A stretch of 64,000 bases of DNA, from assembly GCF_900178005.1 (NCBI RefSeq), contig NZ_FXBS01000005.1, positions 124,001-188,000 on the forward strand, in the 5' to 3' direction. The notes under the pieces were generated by a model. It was not told where the DNA came from, made no database searches, and worked only from the letters and a program-made list of their open reading frames with translations. This document shows, piece after piece, positions 8,434-17,475 of the stretch. Source of the DNA: Tuberibacillus sp. Marseille-P3662. GTDB taxonomy: Bacteria > Bacillota > Bacilli > Bacillales > Sporolactobacillaceae. Every line of letters starts with the position of its first letter. The first letter of the stretch is position 1. Position numbers and translations under genes: made by a program.

Positions 8434-8600
8434 GTATACAATAGTGAATACATGAAAACATTATGTATTCTTTGTGTTTTCGTTTCCGTTTACAAGAATA
8501 CAATGACGTATGCATTTTGTTTATTAGCGATGTATACATAATTGTTTATGTTGTATACAAACTAGCGTACAAGTTTGCGTTTTTGCTTACGAAGTTGTAT
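8434..8600 (+). promoter_or_regulatory. centromere-like iteron array B (putative parC and parMR promoter region)
   Basis: GTATAC-type words at 8434, 8532 and 8553, with TACATGAA, TGTATTC, TTTACAAG and GACGTATGCAT motifs between them, directly upstream of parM. Type II partition loci typically carry a repeated centromere here that also serves as ParR operator. The array is collinear with array A. The call rests on repeat content and position. Confidence 0.6.
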
Positions 8601-8642
8601 AAATAAACTATAACTCTATTAAGTGAGAAAGGATTGGTAAAT

Positions 8643-9833
8643 GTGAGTCAATCGAGAGTAGCGGCCATTGATGTCGGAAACGATTCGGTGAAAGCTTTAT
8701 TCGGAAAGTTAGATTCAGAATTATACATACCAAATGTCACAGCCATCGATACAGAGGATCGTCCCGTCATTGGCATTGAAGACTTGGACAAGAAGGACCC
8801 ATTAGATGGTATCCATATTAGGGTTCACTCCCCTGCCCTACAAGAAAATAACACCATTTATCGGGTTGGTAATCTAGCAACTAAGGCAGACAACGCTACT
8901 GAGTTAGATCCTGGTAGCAGTAAATCAGAAGAAGATCAGACTTTAGTGATGTTGCTAGCTTCTATGGCTTTAGATGCCGTCAAACCGGAAAATAAACAAG
9001 TCTTTAATCGGTCTAATCAAGTTGTTGAAGCTAATTACACATTGGGTACTGGGTTGCCGCTTCGTGAAGTGAAAGAAGGCAAGGATGTCGGCTATCGCTC
9101 GCAATTGCTTGGTTCCGTTCACCAAGTGGAGTTTTTGGTCACGCCAAAATATCAAGGTCTTAAAGTTAATATCAAACTGGATGAAGTTAAAATTTACCCT
9201 GAAGGCTTTGCTGCTTTTATTAATCTTGTGATGGATAACAACTTGAATATTATTAATAAAGATTTAATTGATAAGCAAATCTTGATTCAGGATATCGGTG
9301 GTTTATCCACGGATATTGCTGTGATTCGGAATCGCAATGTCGATGATGACAAGGCGCAAGGGTATAACTTAGGTGTATCTGAAGCCTTGGAAACGATTAG
9401 AGATGAAATTAATAAGAAGCATGGGGTTGAATTGGACAGCCGACGTGATGTGGTTGATATCATTACGAAGAAAAATGACCGTAACCACATTATGGTCAAA
9501 GGTAGCCGGACCAGCGTTCACGACATTACGGATCGGGTGCTTCTTGAATTAGCGAAGAAACAATATCGTCATTTGCGCAATACGTGGCAAAGAAACTCGC
9601 AAACGGAAATCTGTTATTTTGTCGGCGGCGGATCTAGTGTATTAAAAGATTATATTAAGACCTTAAATAATAGTTTAGATGGATTTAATATCGATTTCTT
9701 TGAAGATGAGAAAGAGAGCATTTGGATGATGGCTAATGCTTACTACAAGTTGATTAGTGAATTCATCCAACAACAGAGCAAAGATAAACAAGAAAAACCA
9801 GCCGAGAAACAAAAAGCAGCATCCAATAAATAA
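8643..9833 (+). CDS. parM: ParM/StbA-like actin-fold ATPase
   Basis: A 396-residue actin-like ATPase. Nucleotide-binding motifs in order: phosphate-1 AAIDVGNDSVK near residue 7, phosphate-2 IQDIGGLSTDIAVI near residue 219, and the adenosine motif YFVGGGSSVLKDYI near residue 326. Type II partition ATPases form filaments that push plasmid copies apart. The C-terminal 20 residues are a Lys/Gln/Glu-rich tail. GTG 8643 is chosen because it lies 9 bases after GAGAAAGGA; TTG 8634 abuts that site. It is followed 11 bases later by an RHH adaptor gene and preceded by a repeat array, completing a parCMR layout. Chromosomal copies usually mark integrated plasmids or phages. Confidence 0.85.
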   Translation: MSQSRVAAIDVGNDSVKALFGKLDSELYIPNVTAIDTEDRPVIGIEDLDKKDPLDGIHIRVHSPALQENNTIYRVGNLATKADNATELDPGSSKSEEDQTLVMLLASMALDAVKPENKQVFNRSNQVVEANYTLGTGLPLREVKEGKDVGYRSQLLGSVHQVEFLVTPKYQGLKVNIKLDEVKIYPEGFAAFINLVMDNNLNIINKDLIDKQILIQDIGGLSTDIAVIRNRNVDDDKAQGYNLGVSEALETIRDEINKKHGVELDSRRDVVDIITKKNDRNHIMVKGSRTSVHDITDRVLLELAKKQYRHLRNTWQRNSQTEICYFVGGGSSVLKDYIKTLNNSLDGFNIDFFEDEKESIWMMANAYYKLISEFIQQQSKDKQEKPAEKQKAASNK

Positions 9834-9844
9834 GGTGATGTTTT

Positions 9845-10450
9845 ATGGCGAATACCGAGATTAAAAGGGGCCAGGCCATTACGTTCCGCATTCCTTCAGA
9901 TACCCCTGACCATCTATTGAAGCAGTTGCAACGTCTAAAAGAGACGGAGCGACGTAACTTTTCTAGTAAAATGGCGGAGTACGTGTTAGAAGGGGTTAAT
10001 CAGTCGTTGACAAAAGACAAGGAAGCATTGACGATACCGCTTCCGAAAATGTTAAGTCAATCTCAGCGTAATTGGGTCAAGCATGAACATTCTGAAGCGC
10101 TTCTAGGAACGATCATGTATCAGTTAATTGCTGATCCTGTGCGCTCGGCATCATTGTTGGCATCGTTAAACAGTGATGCCCTAGACATAGACGAAGCATT
10201 GTATCTTCAGGAGCAGCCAGAGTCAGCGCCATTAGAACAGCAGGTAAAACATCAAGATGAAAAGGTAGAAATAGAGTCTGAGGAACCTCAGGTTGATCAA
10301 CCTTTAGGTGATATCGAAGACGATTTAGCAAATTTTGATTGGAATGAGGCTCAAAAGCAAGTCGCATCTTCGGAAGAGGAAACAGAAGAAAAGGAAGAAG
10401 AAAGTACAGAAGATCTCCTTGGAGGTTTTCTATCTCGGATGAATCAATAA
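9845..10450 (+). CDS. parR: ParR-like centromere-binding adaptor
   Basis: A 201-residue protein. Residues 1-55 resemble a ribbon-helix-helix DNA-binding domain (beta strand QAITFRIPSD followed by two helices ending in MAEYVLEGV), as in ParR. The middle (55-120) is helical. Residues 120-201 are very acidic and rich in Glu, Gln and Asp, probably a flexible tail for contact with the filament. Its position directly after parM identifies it as the adaptor that links the repeat centromere to ParM. The assignment comes from context and fold pattern; sequence identity to known ParR is low by nature of the family. Confidence 0.72.
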   Translation: MANTEIKRGQAITFRIPSDTPDHLLKQLQRLKETERRNFSSKMAEYVLEGVNQSLTKDKEALTIPLPKMLSQSQRNWVKHEHSEALLGTIMYQLIADPVRSASLLASLNSDALDIDEALYLQEQPESAPLEQQVKHQDEKVEIESEEPQVDQPLGDIEDDLANFDWNEAQKQVASSEEETEEKEEESTEDLLGGFLSRMNQ

Positions 10451-10451
10451 T

Positions 10452-10497
10452 TTTTAAGGCCCAAGCGAACCTATAGGATCGCTTGGGCCTTAATTTG
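10452..10497 (+). terminator. terminator after parMR
   Basis: A 13-bp perfect stem (10456-10468 with 10479-10491) with a 10-base loop closes the par operon. The T tract is short and interrupted. Confidence 0.75.
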
Positions 10498-10609
10498 TAA
10501 AAAAGGATTATCTTTAAATATCTCGAAATAGTATCATTAAAAGGGTCTTATTCAAATTATGAAAGCACTTAGTCCGCTGGGTCGGTGAAATGATGGGGAG
10601 GCGTCATCA

Positions 10610-11587
10610 ATGACTAATATCATCGAAGTTGAGGATTTAAAGAAACGGTATAAAGACGTCGAGGCGGTTAAGGGCGTTGATTTGCAAGTTAAAACGGGCG
10701 AGATTTTTGGATTTCTAGGTCCAAATGGAGCTGGTAAGAGTACAACGATTAATATGCTATCGACGATTATCAGACCATCGGAAGGAATCGCTCGTGTCAA
10801 CGGGTACGATAATGTGAAGCAGAAGAATGATGTCCGTGCCAGCATTGGGTTGATATTTCAGGAGTCAACGCTTGATGAGAAGTTAACAGCTAACGAAAAT
10901 TTGAAGCTTCATTGCAAGTTCTATGGTGTTGAAAAAGATAAGCGGGAGGCGCGTATTCAGGAAGTGTTGGAAATCGTGGATTTAACAGATAAACGGTCAA
11001 ACATCGTACAGACGTTTTCCGGAGGTATGAAGCGGCGGCTTGAAATTGCTAGAGGGTTGCTTCACTATCCCAGAGTACTCTTTTTAGATGAACCGACAGT
11101 TGGACTGGATCCACAGACGCGTAACCATATTTGGGAATATATTTTAAAATTAAAGGAAAAAGCCGGGATTACGATATTCCTAACGACACACTACATGGAT
11201 GAAGCGGAAATTTGCGATCGTGTGGCTGTCATGGATCATGGGGAATTAATTGCGCTTGATACACCAGAGCAGTTGAAAACCAATGTTGGTGGCGATATTT
11301 TGGAGATTTCAACTGAAGATAATTCAGCCGCGAAAAAGATGATTGAAGACACTTATCAGGCGGAAGTAACTGAGTCAAGTGAAGACACGTTAACCTTTAA
11401 TGTGAATAAAGGCAATGAGTTTTTGGTTAATTTTGTTAAAAAGTTCGAAATACCCATAACAAGTGTAAATTTACGGCGTCCCACTTTAAACGATGTTTTT
11501 TTGCATCTGACAGGCCGGGAAATTAGAGAAGAGACCCTGTCGCAGCGTGATATAGCCAAACAAAACATGCGAAGGGGGCGCGGATAG
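10610..11587 (+). CDS. ABC transporter ATP-binding protein, DrrA type
   Basis: A 325-residue ATPase of the daunorubicin-resistance/NodI class. Walker A GPNGAGKSTT near residue 40, Q-loop IFQESTLDE, signature FSGGMKRRLEIARGLL near residue 140, Walker B VLFLDEPTVGLDP and switch TTHYMDEAE are all present. A C-terminal extension of about 100 residues is typical of this class. It energises the membrane partner encoded one base downstream. The likely role is export of a drug, peptide or lipid-like compound; the substrate cannot be told. Confidence 0.92.
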   Translation: MTNIIEVEDLKKRYKDVEAVKGVDLQVKTGEIFGFLGPNGAGKSTTINMLSTIIRPSEGIARVNGYDNVKQKNDVRASIGLIFQESTLDEKLTANENLKLHCKFYGVEKDKREARIQEVLEIVDLTDKRSNIVQTFSGGMKRRLEIARGLLHYPRVLFLDEPTVGLDPQTRNHIWEYILKLKEKAGITIFLTTHYMDEAEICDRVAVMDHGELIALDTPEQLKTNVGGDILEISTEDNSAAKKMIEDTYQAEVTESSEDTLTFNVNKGNEFLVNFVKKFEIPITSVNLRRPTLNDVFLHLTGREIREETLSQRDIAKQNMRRGRG

Positions 11588-11588
11588 T

Positions 11589-12419
11589 ATGGAAGGTATG
11601 CTAGCGATTTGGCAACGTGATGTCATTAAATTTTTTAGGGATCGTGCCCGGTTGATTGGCTCCTTTGCCATGCCCTTCATGTTTCTCATTTTGTTTGGAA
11701 GTGGTATGAGTGGTGCGATGGCATCGATGCTAGGCGGTGGAATGTCATCCGGACCGCTAAGTGATTTTGACTTTGTGGAGTTCATGTTTCCTGGCATTAT
11801 CGGAATGACGGTTTTTAATACAGCGATTTTTTCAGCTTTATCAGTTGTTCAAGACAAGGAATTTGGCTATATGCGCGAGATTCTGGTATCGCCTATGTCC
11901 CGGGTAGCGATAGCGATTGGTAAAATTCTTGGCGGTAGTACGGTTGCGGTGTTTCAAGGTTTGCTTATGCTCATTTTTGTTCCCTTTATCGGTGTGTCGA
12001 TTTCGGTTCTTATGGTATTGAAATTGATTCCGGTCATGTTCTTAGTTGCGTTTGCGTTATCCTCTATTGGATTGCTCATAGCAAGTGCTCTCAAGACATC
12101 GCAGGGGTTTCAGATGGTGATTCAAGTGTTAGTCTTCCCGATGCTGTTCCTATCTGGTGCGCTGTTTCCACTTAACGGAATGCCTATTTGGATGAACATC
12201 TTAGTTAAAATCAATCCGCTTACTTACGCTGTGGATATGTTCAAAAAGATTATTTTACAACCTGACCAAATGACTGCGGCCTTAAGAGAAGCCATGGGCC
12301 TCAATTTATCGCTCTTTGACCATATTATGACCTTACCACAAGAAATTCTTGGTGTCGCATTACTTAGCGTTGTTTTTGTCATTCTTGCAACAATGCGGTT
12401 TTCGCGTACGGAGACCTAA
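11589..12419 (+). CDS. ABC-2 type permease, DrrB type
   Basis: A 276-residue membrane protein with six predicted helices and the ABC-2 permease plan: cytoplasmic N-terminus with KFFRDRARLIGSF, GIIGMTVFNTAIFSALSVVQDKE, a conserved EILVSPMSR segment, FPMLFLSGALFPLNGMP and a final helix. It forms the exporter with the preceding ATPase. Start ATG 11589 lies after the ribosome site GAAGGGGG in the end of the ATPase gene. Confidence 0.92.
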   Translation: MEGMLAIWQRDVIKFFRDRARLIGSFAMPFMFLILFGSGMSGAMASMLGGGMSSGPLSDFDFVEFMFPGIIGMTVFNTAIFSALSVVQDKEFGYMREILVSPMSRVAIAIGKILGGSTVAVFQGLLMLIFVPFIGVSISVLMVLKLIPVMFLVAFALSSIGLLIASALKTSQGFQMVIQVLVFPMLFLSGALFPLNGMPIWMNILVKINPLTYAVDMFKKIILQPDQMTAALREAMGLNLSLFDHIMTLPQEILGVALLSVVFVILATMRFSRTET

Positions 12420-12459
12420 AGCATTGAATTAAAAATAAGTTATATGAAAGGTGGAAAAA

Positions 12460-13446
12460 ATGATGCACTATCGTCAATTAGGGAATACCGGTTTAGAAGT
12501 TAGTGAAGTCAGCTTTGGGACTTGGGCCATTGGTGGAGCTTGGGGGAAAACCAATGATGAAGAGGCACTGAAGGGCCTACAGCGGGCTATTGATGCCGGC
12601 GTGAATTTTTTTGATACAGCTGATGTTTATGGTGATGGGCATAGTGAAGCATTGTTGGCCAAAGCCACTCAAGGTCAAGAAGACAAAATACATATTGGAA
12701 CTAAATTTTGTCGTGCTGGGGATATTCATGACCCAGCGAACTATTCCTATGAGGCTGTTAAAACTTACTGTGAAAACAGCTTGAAACGGTTGAATCGTGA
12801 ACGCATTGATCTTTATCAAATTCACTGTCCTTCTTTTGATATTTTAAAGGACGGGCAAGTGTTTACGGTTCTTGATCAGCTAAAGCAGGAAGGCAAAATT
12901 CGCCACTATGGTGTCAGTGTCGAAACGGTGGAAGAAGGCCAGTTTTGCCTTGAAAATCCGAATGTCAGCACATTACAGGTTATATTTAACATTTTTCGCC
13001 AGAAACCACTGGAACAATTGTTGCCAAAAGCCAAAGAACAAGGCGTTGGTATTTTGGCCCGTGTACCACTTGCGAGCGGGTTATTAACAGGCAAGTTTAA
13101 AAAACAAACCGCCTTTGAAGCGGATGATCATCGACATTTTAATCGCGAGGGTGAGGCTTTCAATGTCGGCGAAACATTTGCAGGACTTGAATTTAATAAG
13201 GGTGTTGAGTTAAGTGAACAACTTAATTGGATAACTGAAAATAGAGGGAATATGACAAGAGCTGCTTTGCGCTGGATTCTTGATCAGCAAGGAATATCGT
13301 GTGTAATCCCTGGGTTTAGAAATGTTAAGCAAGTTGAAGATAGTTTGCAGGCAGCGGATGTACCGTCCTTTAGTCAGGATGAACTCAAGCAATTAAGGGC
13401 ATTTTATGATCAAGAGGTTCATGAGAACATCCGGGGTGTTTATTAA
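12460..13446 (+). CDS. aldo/keto reductase
   Basis: A 328-residue NADP-dependent oxidoreductase with the (beta/alpha)8 fold. Catalytic set: Asp and Tyr in NFFDTADVYGDGHSE (about residues 50-64), Lys in HIGTKFC and His in DLYQIHCP. The C-terminal cofactor region includes CVIPGFRNVKQVEDS. It resembles YajO/IolS-type reductases that reduce small aldehydes and ketones. ATG 12460 follows an AAAGGTGG site; GTG 12451 lies inside that site. It is separate from the exporter genes by 40 bases and ends at a palindromic terminator. Confidence 0.9.
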   Translation: MMHYRQLGNTGLEVSEVSFGTWAIGGAWGKTNDEEALKGLQRAIDAGVNFFDTADVYGDGHSEALLAKATQGQEDKIHIGTKFCRAGDIHDPANYSYEAVKTYCENSLKRLNRERIDLYQIHCPSFDILKDGQVFTVLDQLKQEGKIRHYGVSVETVEEGQFCLENPNVSTLQVIFNIFRQKPLEQLLPKAKEQGVGILARVPLASGLLTGKFKKQTAFEADDHRHFNREGEAFNVGETFAGLEFNKGVELSEQLNWITENRGNMTRAALRWILDQQGISCVIPGFRNVKQVEDSLQAADVPSFSQDELKQLRAFYDQEVHENIRGVY

Positions 13447-13455
13447 AATATGTCA

Positions 13456-13494
13456 ACTGCGACCCATAGGATTTTTTATCCTATGGGTCGCAGT
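13456..13494. terminator. palindromic terminator-like hairpin
   Basis: Perfect 16-bp inverted repeat (13456-13471 with 13479-13494) after the aldo/keto reductase gene. It lacks a clear T tract, but its stability suggests termination or transcript end protection. Confidence 0.65.
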
Positions 13495-13533
13495 CATTAA
13501 CTAACAACGGGTAAGTTCTGTGAATATGGTTTC

Positions 13534-13758
13534 TCAGTGTGTTTCTTTAAAAACAGGTTTAACTCCGAGACGCTTCGCTATTTCCCGGGCAATTTCGACA
13601 TCAAATCATGTCGATTTTTCCGCTTTTTCATTGTGGAAAGCAAATGGCGGATAGGTTCTTCTCCAATCATGAGTTTGCCATCCCCTTTAGTTTGCTTTAT
13701 CTCCATTCCCTGTATCTTTATTTTGATTACTTTCAGTTATCTCTTTAAGTCTTTTCAT
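13534..13758 (-). pseudogene. relic of an amino-acid ABC transporter binding protein
   Basis: On the minus strand, short frames spell consecutive pieces of a family-3 solute-binding protein: DGKLMIGEE in one frame, YPPFAFHNEKAEKST in another, then after a stop FDVEIAREIAKRLGVKPVF. These match the usual N-terminal order of such proteins, but frameshift and stop changes break the frame, and neither the signal peptide nor the C-terminal two thirds is present. It is a decayed fragment with no product expected. Confidence 0.7.
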
Positions 13759-13887
13759 GGTGAGACATCCAATTGAAGTCGGGTGCAATTAAAAATTTGA
13801 TTGGCATAGTGAATAACATATGGCTGTCATTCAACTGAAATTTAGTTTGTGTATATAAAGGAAGGCCCACTTTAAAAAACTTTTTTC

Positions 13888-13917
13888 TTGTTAGCATTTC
13901 AATGGTTGTGGTATGAT
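13888..13917 (+). promoter_or_regulatory. putative promoter of the DHA2 exporter
   Basis: TTGTTA and TATGAT with an 18-base spacer, about 110 bases before the start codon of the exporter gene. Confidence 0.4.
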
Positions 13918-14028
13918 ATCTTATTGTACATGAAATTATCCCACTTCAACATTTAACGTCTTCATAAAAAAAGGTCGTAAGTGTTATTAATAAAATATCT
14001 ATACTAATGAAAGAAAGAAGGGCACGAT

Positions 14029-15495
14029 ATGGCTAATAGTCACAATCAAGAAACCACCGGGCCGACTTTTAATAAAATACCGCTCATGCTTGTACTTATT
14101 TCAGGGGCTTTTGCCGCAATTTTGAATCAGACACTATTAGCGACAGCGCTGCCCCATATTATGAAGGATCTACACCTTGAAGCGAGTACCGCTCAGTGGT
14201 TAACCTCTATATTTATGCTTGTTAATGGCATTATGATTCCGATTACGGCCTTCTTAATTGGACGTTTTACAACTCGAACGTTGTTTTTGTCAGCTATGGG
14301 TTTATTTGCTTTAGGGACTTTAATTTGTGCGATTGCCCCTAATTTTGGAATATTAATGGTTGGAAGAATCATCCAAGCTTCGGGTGCTGGAATTATCATG
14401 CCATTGATGCAAACGATCCTTATGCTTATCTTTCCTGTTGAGAAACGCGGAACAGCCATGGGGATGTTTGGGTTAGTCATTGCATTTGCACCTGCTATTG
14501 GTCCGACTCTATCGGGGTGGCTCGTGGAACAGTTTCCATGGAGAAGTTTGTTCTATGTTATCTTCCCAATCGTTGTTATTGATTTTATTGTTGCTTATTT
14601 CGTTCTTATTAACGTAACGAAACGGACGTTTCCGAAAGTTGATATCTTATCCATTATCCTATCATCATTAGGATTTGGCGGTTTGTTATATGGATTTAGT
14701 ACAGCAGGAAATAGCGGCTGGGGAGATGAACAGGTTATCATTTCACTAGCAATTGGTGTGATAGCACTTATCTGGTTTATATTTAGACAGCTGAAATTGC
14801 AAGAGCCCATCCTTGAATTTAGGGTATTTCGATATGCTATGTTCACGTTAACCACGGCTGTTGGTATGATTGTGTTTATGTCCATGATTGGCAGTCAAAC
14901 GGTTCTACCGCTTTTTATGCAGAATATGTTGCAGTACTCAGCATTGGACTCGGGGCTCATGTTATTACCAGGTGCTGTCGTCATGGGGATTATGAACCCA
15001 ATTACGGGCCGGCTATTTGATAAATTCGGGGCCAAATGGCTTGCCGTTTTTGGTTTAATTGTGGTAACCGTTACGACGTTTATGTTTACTGACTTGACGG
15101 CACAGACGTCATTCACTTATTTGGCCGCAGTCAATTCCGTTAGGATGTTGGGTGTTGCGATGGTTATGATGCCGGTGACAACGGCTGGATTGAACCAGTT
15201 GCCGCAGCATCTAATTCCACATGGTACAGCAATGAATAATACCATGCGCCAAGTATCGGGCGCGGTTGGAACGGCGTTGCTTGTTACTGTTATGGTAAAC
15301 AACGTCTTACACAAGTCAACGCCTCAAGACCCTAGCGGAGCGATTCATGGCGTTAACGTATCATTCTACGTTGCTGCAGGTGTTGCGGTTGTAGGCCTTG
15401 TTTTAGCCTTCTTTATTAAACGTAGTCAGCCTGAGAAAGACGATCATGAGGGAAGCGAACAGCAAAATAGTAACCAAACAGCAACTGAAAGCTAA
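14029..15495 (+). CDS. DHA2-family multidrug exporter (14 TM)
   Basis: A 488-residue major-facilitator protein of the EmrB/QacA/LmrB group with 14 predicted helices. Motif D1-like LNQTLLATALPHIMKDL is in helix 1, motif A-like GRFTTRTLFL follows helix 2, and motif C GLVIAFAPAIGPTLSGWLV is in helix 5. It exports lipophilic drugs in exchange for protons. The C-terminal 25 residues are polar (Glu, Gln, Asn). No TetR/MarR regulator is adjacent. Substrate unknown; LmrB-like lincomycin or dye export is possible. Confidence 0.92.
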   Translation: MANSHNQETTGPTFNKIPLMLVLISGAFAAILNQTLLATALPHIMKDLHLEASTAQWLTSIFMLVNGIMIPITAFLIGRFTTRTLFLSAMGLFALGTLICAIAPNFGILMVGRIIQASGAGIIMPLMQTILMLIFPVEKRGTAMGMFGLVIAFAPAIGPTLSGWLVEQFPWRSLFYVIFPIVVIDFIVAYFVLINVTKRTFPKVDILSIILSSLGFGGLLYGFSTAGNSGWGDEQVIISLAIGVIALIWFIFRQLKLQEPILEFRVFRYAMFTLTTAVGMIVFMSMIGSQTVLPLFMQNMLQYSALDSGLMLLPGAVVMGIMNPITGRLFDKFGAKWLAVFGLIVVTVTTFMFTDLTAQTSFTYLAAVNSVRMLGVAMVMMPVTTAGLNQLPQHLIPHGTAMNNTMRQVSGAVGTALLVTVMVNNVLHKSTPQDPSGAIHGVNVSFYVAAGVAVVGLVLAFFIKRSQPEKDDHEGSEQQNSNQTATES

Positions 15496-15502
15496 TGACT
15501 GC

Positions 15503-15534
15503 AAAACGACCACATCCATGTGGTCGTTTTTTTG
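15503..15534 (+). terminator. intrinsic terminator after the DHA2 exporter
   Basis: AAACGACCACA and TGTGGTCGTTT arms with a 4-base loop, followed by seven T residues. Confidence 0.9.
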
Positions 15535-15790
15535 CCTCTGGAAACCTCTCAGCCCCCCCTTTTTTATTACCGATAATATAAAACAGGGATTGTTATTTCG
15601 AGCAATTGTAAGTAATATCGACATTTGCAACAAAATTTGTTTAATGATAACAATATATCAAACCAATTTAAAAAATATTAAACTTTACGGTTTGTTTAAT
15701 TAATATTAAAATAAATGACGTTGTGCATGTTATCAGACATATGGATCGTACCAATTGCTGTCACGCAAGTAACAGGAGGTGAGTGACAGA

Positions 15791-16447
15791 TTGGATCAAA
15801 GTTTATGGGAATTCTTTGTTAGCTACCAAGAAAAGCTCATCACATTAACAGGAGAGCACATTCAGTTAGTGGGATTAGCTATTATCATCGCGATTATTAT
15901 AGGAGTTCCAACAGGAATTTATCTAACCGTTAATGAAAAGCTAGCTGAAACGGTTCTGCAAATTGCTTCGATCATGATGACGATTCCTAGCCTTGCTTTA
16001 TTTGGGATTATGATGCCTCTTTTATCTATAATCAATAAAGGCATTGGATTTGTACCCGGTGTCATTGCCTTAATTCTTTACTCACAACTCCCCATTATTA
16101 GAAACACTTATGTTGCAATTAAAAACGTCGATCCACAGATCCGTGATTCCGCAAACGGCATTGGAATGACGGCTTGGCAACGGCTTATCAAAATTGAAAT
16201 TCCTAATGCGATGCCGTTAATTATGGGTGGTATTCGAACCGCAGTTGTTTTGTGTATTGGCATCGGTGCGATTGCATCTTTTATTGGAGCAGGGGGACTT
16301 GGGGTTATCATTAACCAAGGTATTGCCCGGACCAATGAAACGATGGTTATAGCCGGCTCGATTGCTGTCTCAATTCTAGCGATTATTGCGGATGTACTTC
16401 TTGCCCTATTGCAGAGATGGCTGACACCGAAAGGCCTACAATCGTAG
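15791..16447 (+). CDS. opuCB: osmoprotectant ABC transporter permease (OpuCB/OpuBB type)
   Basis: A roughly 218-residue permease with about five helices and the binding-protein-dependent EAA loop (DSANGIGMTAWQRLIKIEIPNAMP). It is close to OpuBB/OpuCB, the membrane subunit for glycine betaine, choline or carnitine uptake. TTG 15791 is preferred because AGGAGGTGA lies 8 bases upstream; GTG 15779 overlaps that site. It is first of a four-gene operon with ATPase, second permease and binding lipoprotein. Confidence 0.9.
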   Translation: MDQSLWEFFVSYQEKLITLTGEHIQLVGLAIIIAIIIGVPTGIYLTVNEKLAETVLQIASIMMTIPSLALFGIMMPLLSIINKGIGFVPGVIALILYSQLPIIRNTYVAIKNVDPQIRDSANGIGMTAWQRLIKIEIPNAMPLIMGGIRTAVVLCIGIGAIASFIGAGGLGVIINQGIARTNETMVIAGSIAVSILAIIADVLLALLQRWLTPKGLQS

Positions 16448-16479
16448 AAGGAAGGGATGATTGCAGAGGTGAATGATAA

Positions 16480-17475
16480 ATGATTGAATTCAAGAATGTC
16501 ACTAAAATTTATGAAGAAAATCAGAAGGCGGTAGATGATGTTTCATTGACGGTTCCAGATGGTGAAACCGTTGTTCTTCTTGGGCCTTCTGGATGTGGGA
16601 AAACGACGTTACTTCGTATGGTTAATCGTCTGAATTCCATTACGGATGGGATTATTTCCATAAATGGTTCAGATATTCATTCAATGGATAAAATTGAGTT
16701 GCGTCGAACGATCGGCTATGTCATTCAAAGTAACGGTCTGTTTCCGAACTTAACCATTGAAGACAATGTTGTTGTTGTACCTGATCTCTTAGGCTGGGGT
16801 AAACGTGATAAGCGAAAGCGCTACAACGAATTAATGGATTTAATGGGACTTGATCCAGACCAATTCCGAAAACGCTATCCCCATGAATTGTCGGGTGGAC
16901 AACAACAGCGGATTGGTGTGGCACGTGCCCTTGCTGCAGACCCGCCCGTTATGTTGATGGATGAGCCATTCGCCGCGCTTGATCCCATCATTCGTACGCA
17001 TATACAAGATGAATTTTTACAGATCAAAAAAGAAGTGAATAAAACGATTGTTTTCGTCAGTCATGATATTGATGAGGCGATTAAAATGGGTGATAAGATT
17101 GCCATTTTGAAGGAAGGCAAGCTTATGCAGTATGACACACCAGCAGAATTATTGGCTCATCCCAACAGTGACTTTATTGCTAAATTTGTCGGAGAAGATC
17201 GGGCTTTGAAGAGCCTAAGCCTATTCAAAATATGGGATTTAATGGATCGACAGCAGCTGCGCCCGATTGATGCAAAAAGGCACAAAGGAGAACAAATTGT
17301 GGCCGACAGCGATTTGAAGGAGGCATTGTCTGTCCTTCTTAATAATGATACAGGTGCTTTGGCTGTGATTGATCAAAAAGGAAAACCTTTAGGTTCAATA
17401 ACAATGAATCATATTGAGACCTTCCTGCATCAAACCATAGATGGAAAGAGTCTTCAACAAGGAGTGGAAAAATGA
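16480..17475 (+). CDS. opuCA: osmoprotectant ABC transporter ATPase with CBS domain
   Basis: A 331-residue ATPase. Walker A GPSGCGKTTLLRM near residue 36, the Q-loop IGYVIQSNGLFPNLTI, signature LSGGQQQRIGVARAL, Walker B VMLMDEPFAALDP and the switch His in VSHDIDEAIKMG are intact. Residues 250-325 hold CBS-like sequence (VADSDLKEALSVLLNNDTGALAVID), the ionic-strength sensing domain of OpuCA/OpuA-type ATPases. It lies 32 bases after the first permease and overlaps the second by four bases. Confidence 0.93.
   Translation: MIEFKNVTKIYEENQKAVDDVSLTVPDGETVVLLGPSGCGKTTLLRMVNRLNSITDGIISINGSDIHSMDKIELRRTIGYVIQSNGLFPNLTIEDNVVVVPDLLGWGKRDKRKRYNELMDLMGLDPDQFRKRYPHELSGGQQQRIGVARALAADPPVMLMDEPFAALDPIIRTHIQDEFLQIKKEVNKTIVFVSHDIDEAIKMGDKIAILKEGKLMQYDTPAELLAHPNSDFIAKFVGEDRALKSLSLFKIWDLMDRQQLRPIDAKRHKGEQIVADSDLKEALSVLLNNDTGALAVIDQKGKPLGSITMNHIETFLHQTIDGKSLQQGVEK

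Noticed and set aside
6884-8600. CRISPR array
   Set aside because: The repeated GTATAC words are short and irregularly spaced, with no constant spacer length and no cas genes; they fit partition iterons better.
10610-12419. Antibiotic biosynthesis cluster around the DrrAB-like exporter
   Set aside because: No biosynthetic genes are adjacent; the neighbours are a reductase and another exporter.
13537-13776. 79-codon plus-strand frame
   Set aside because: It is the antisense of a relic of a binding protein on the minus strand.
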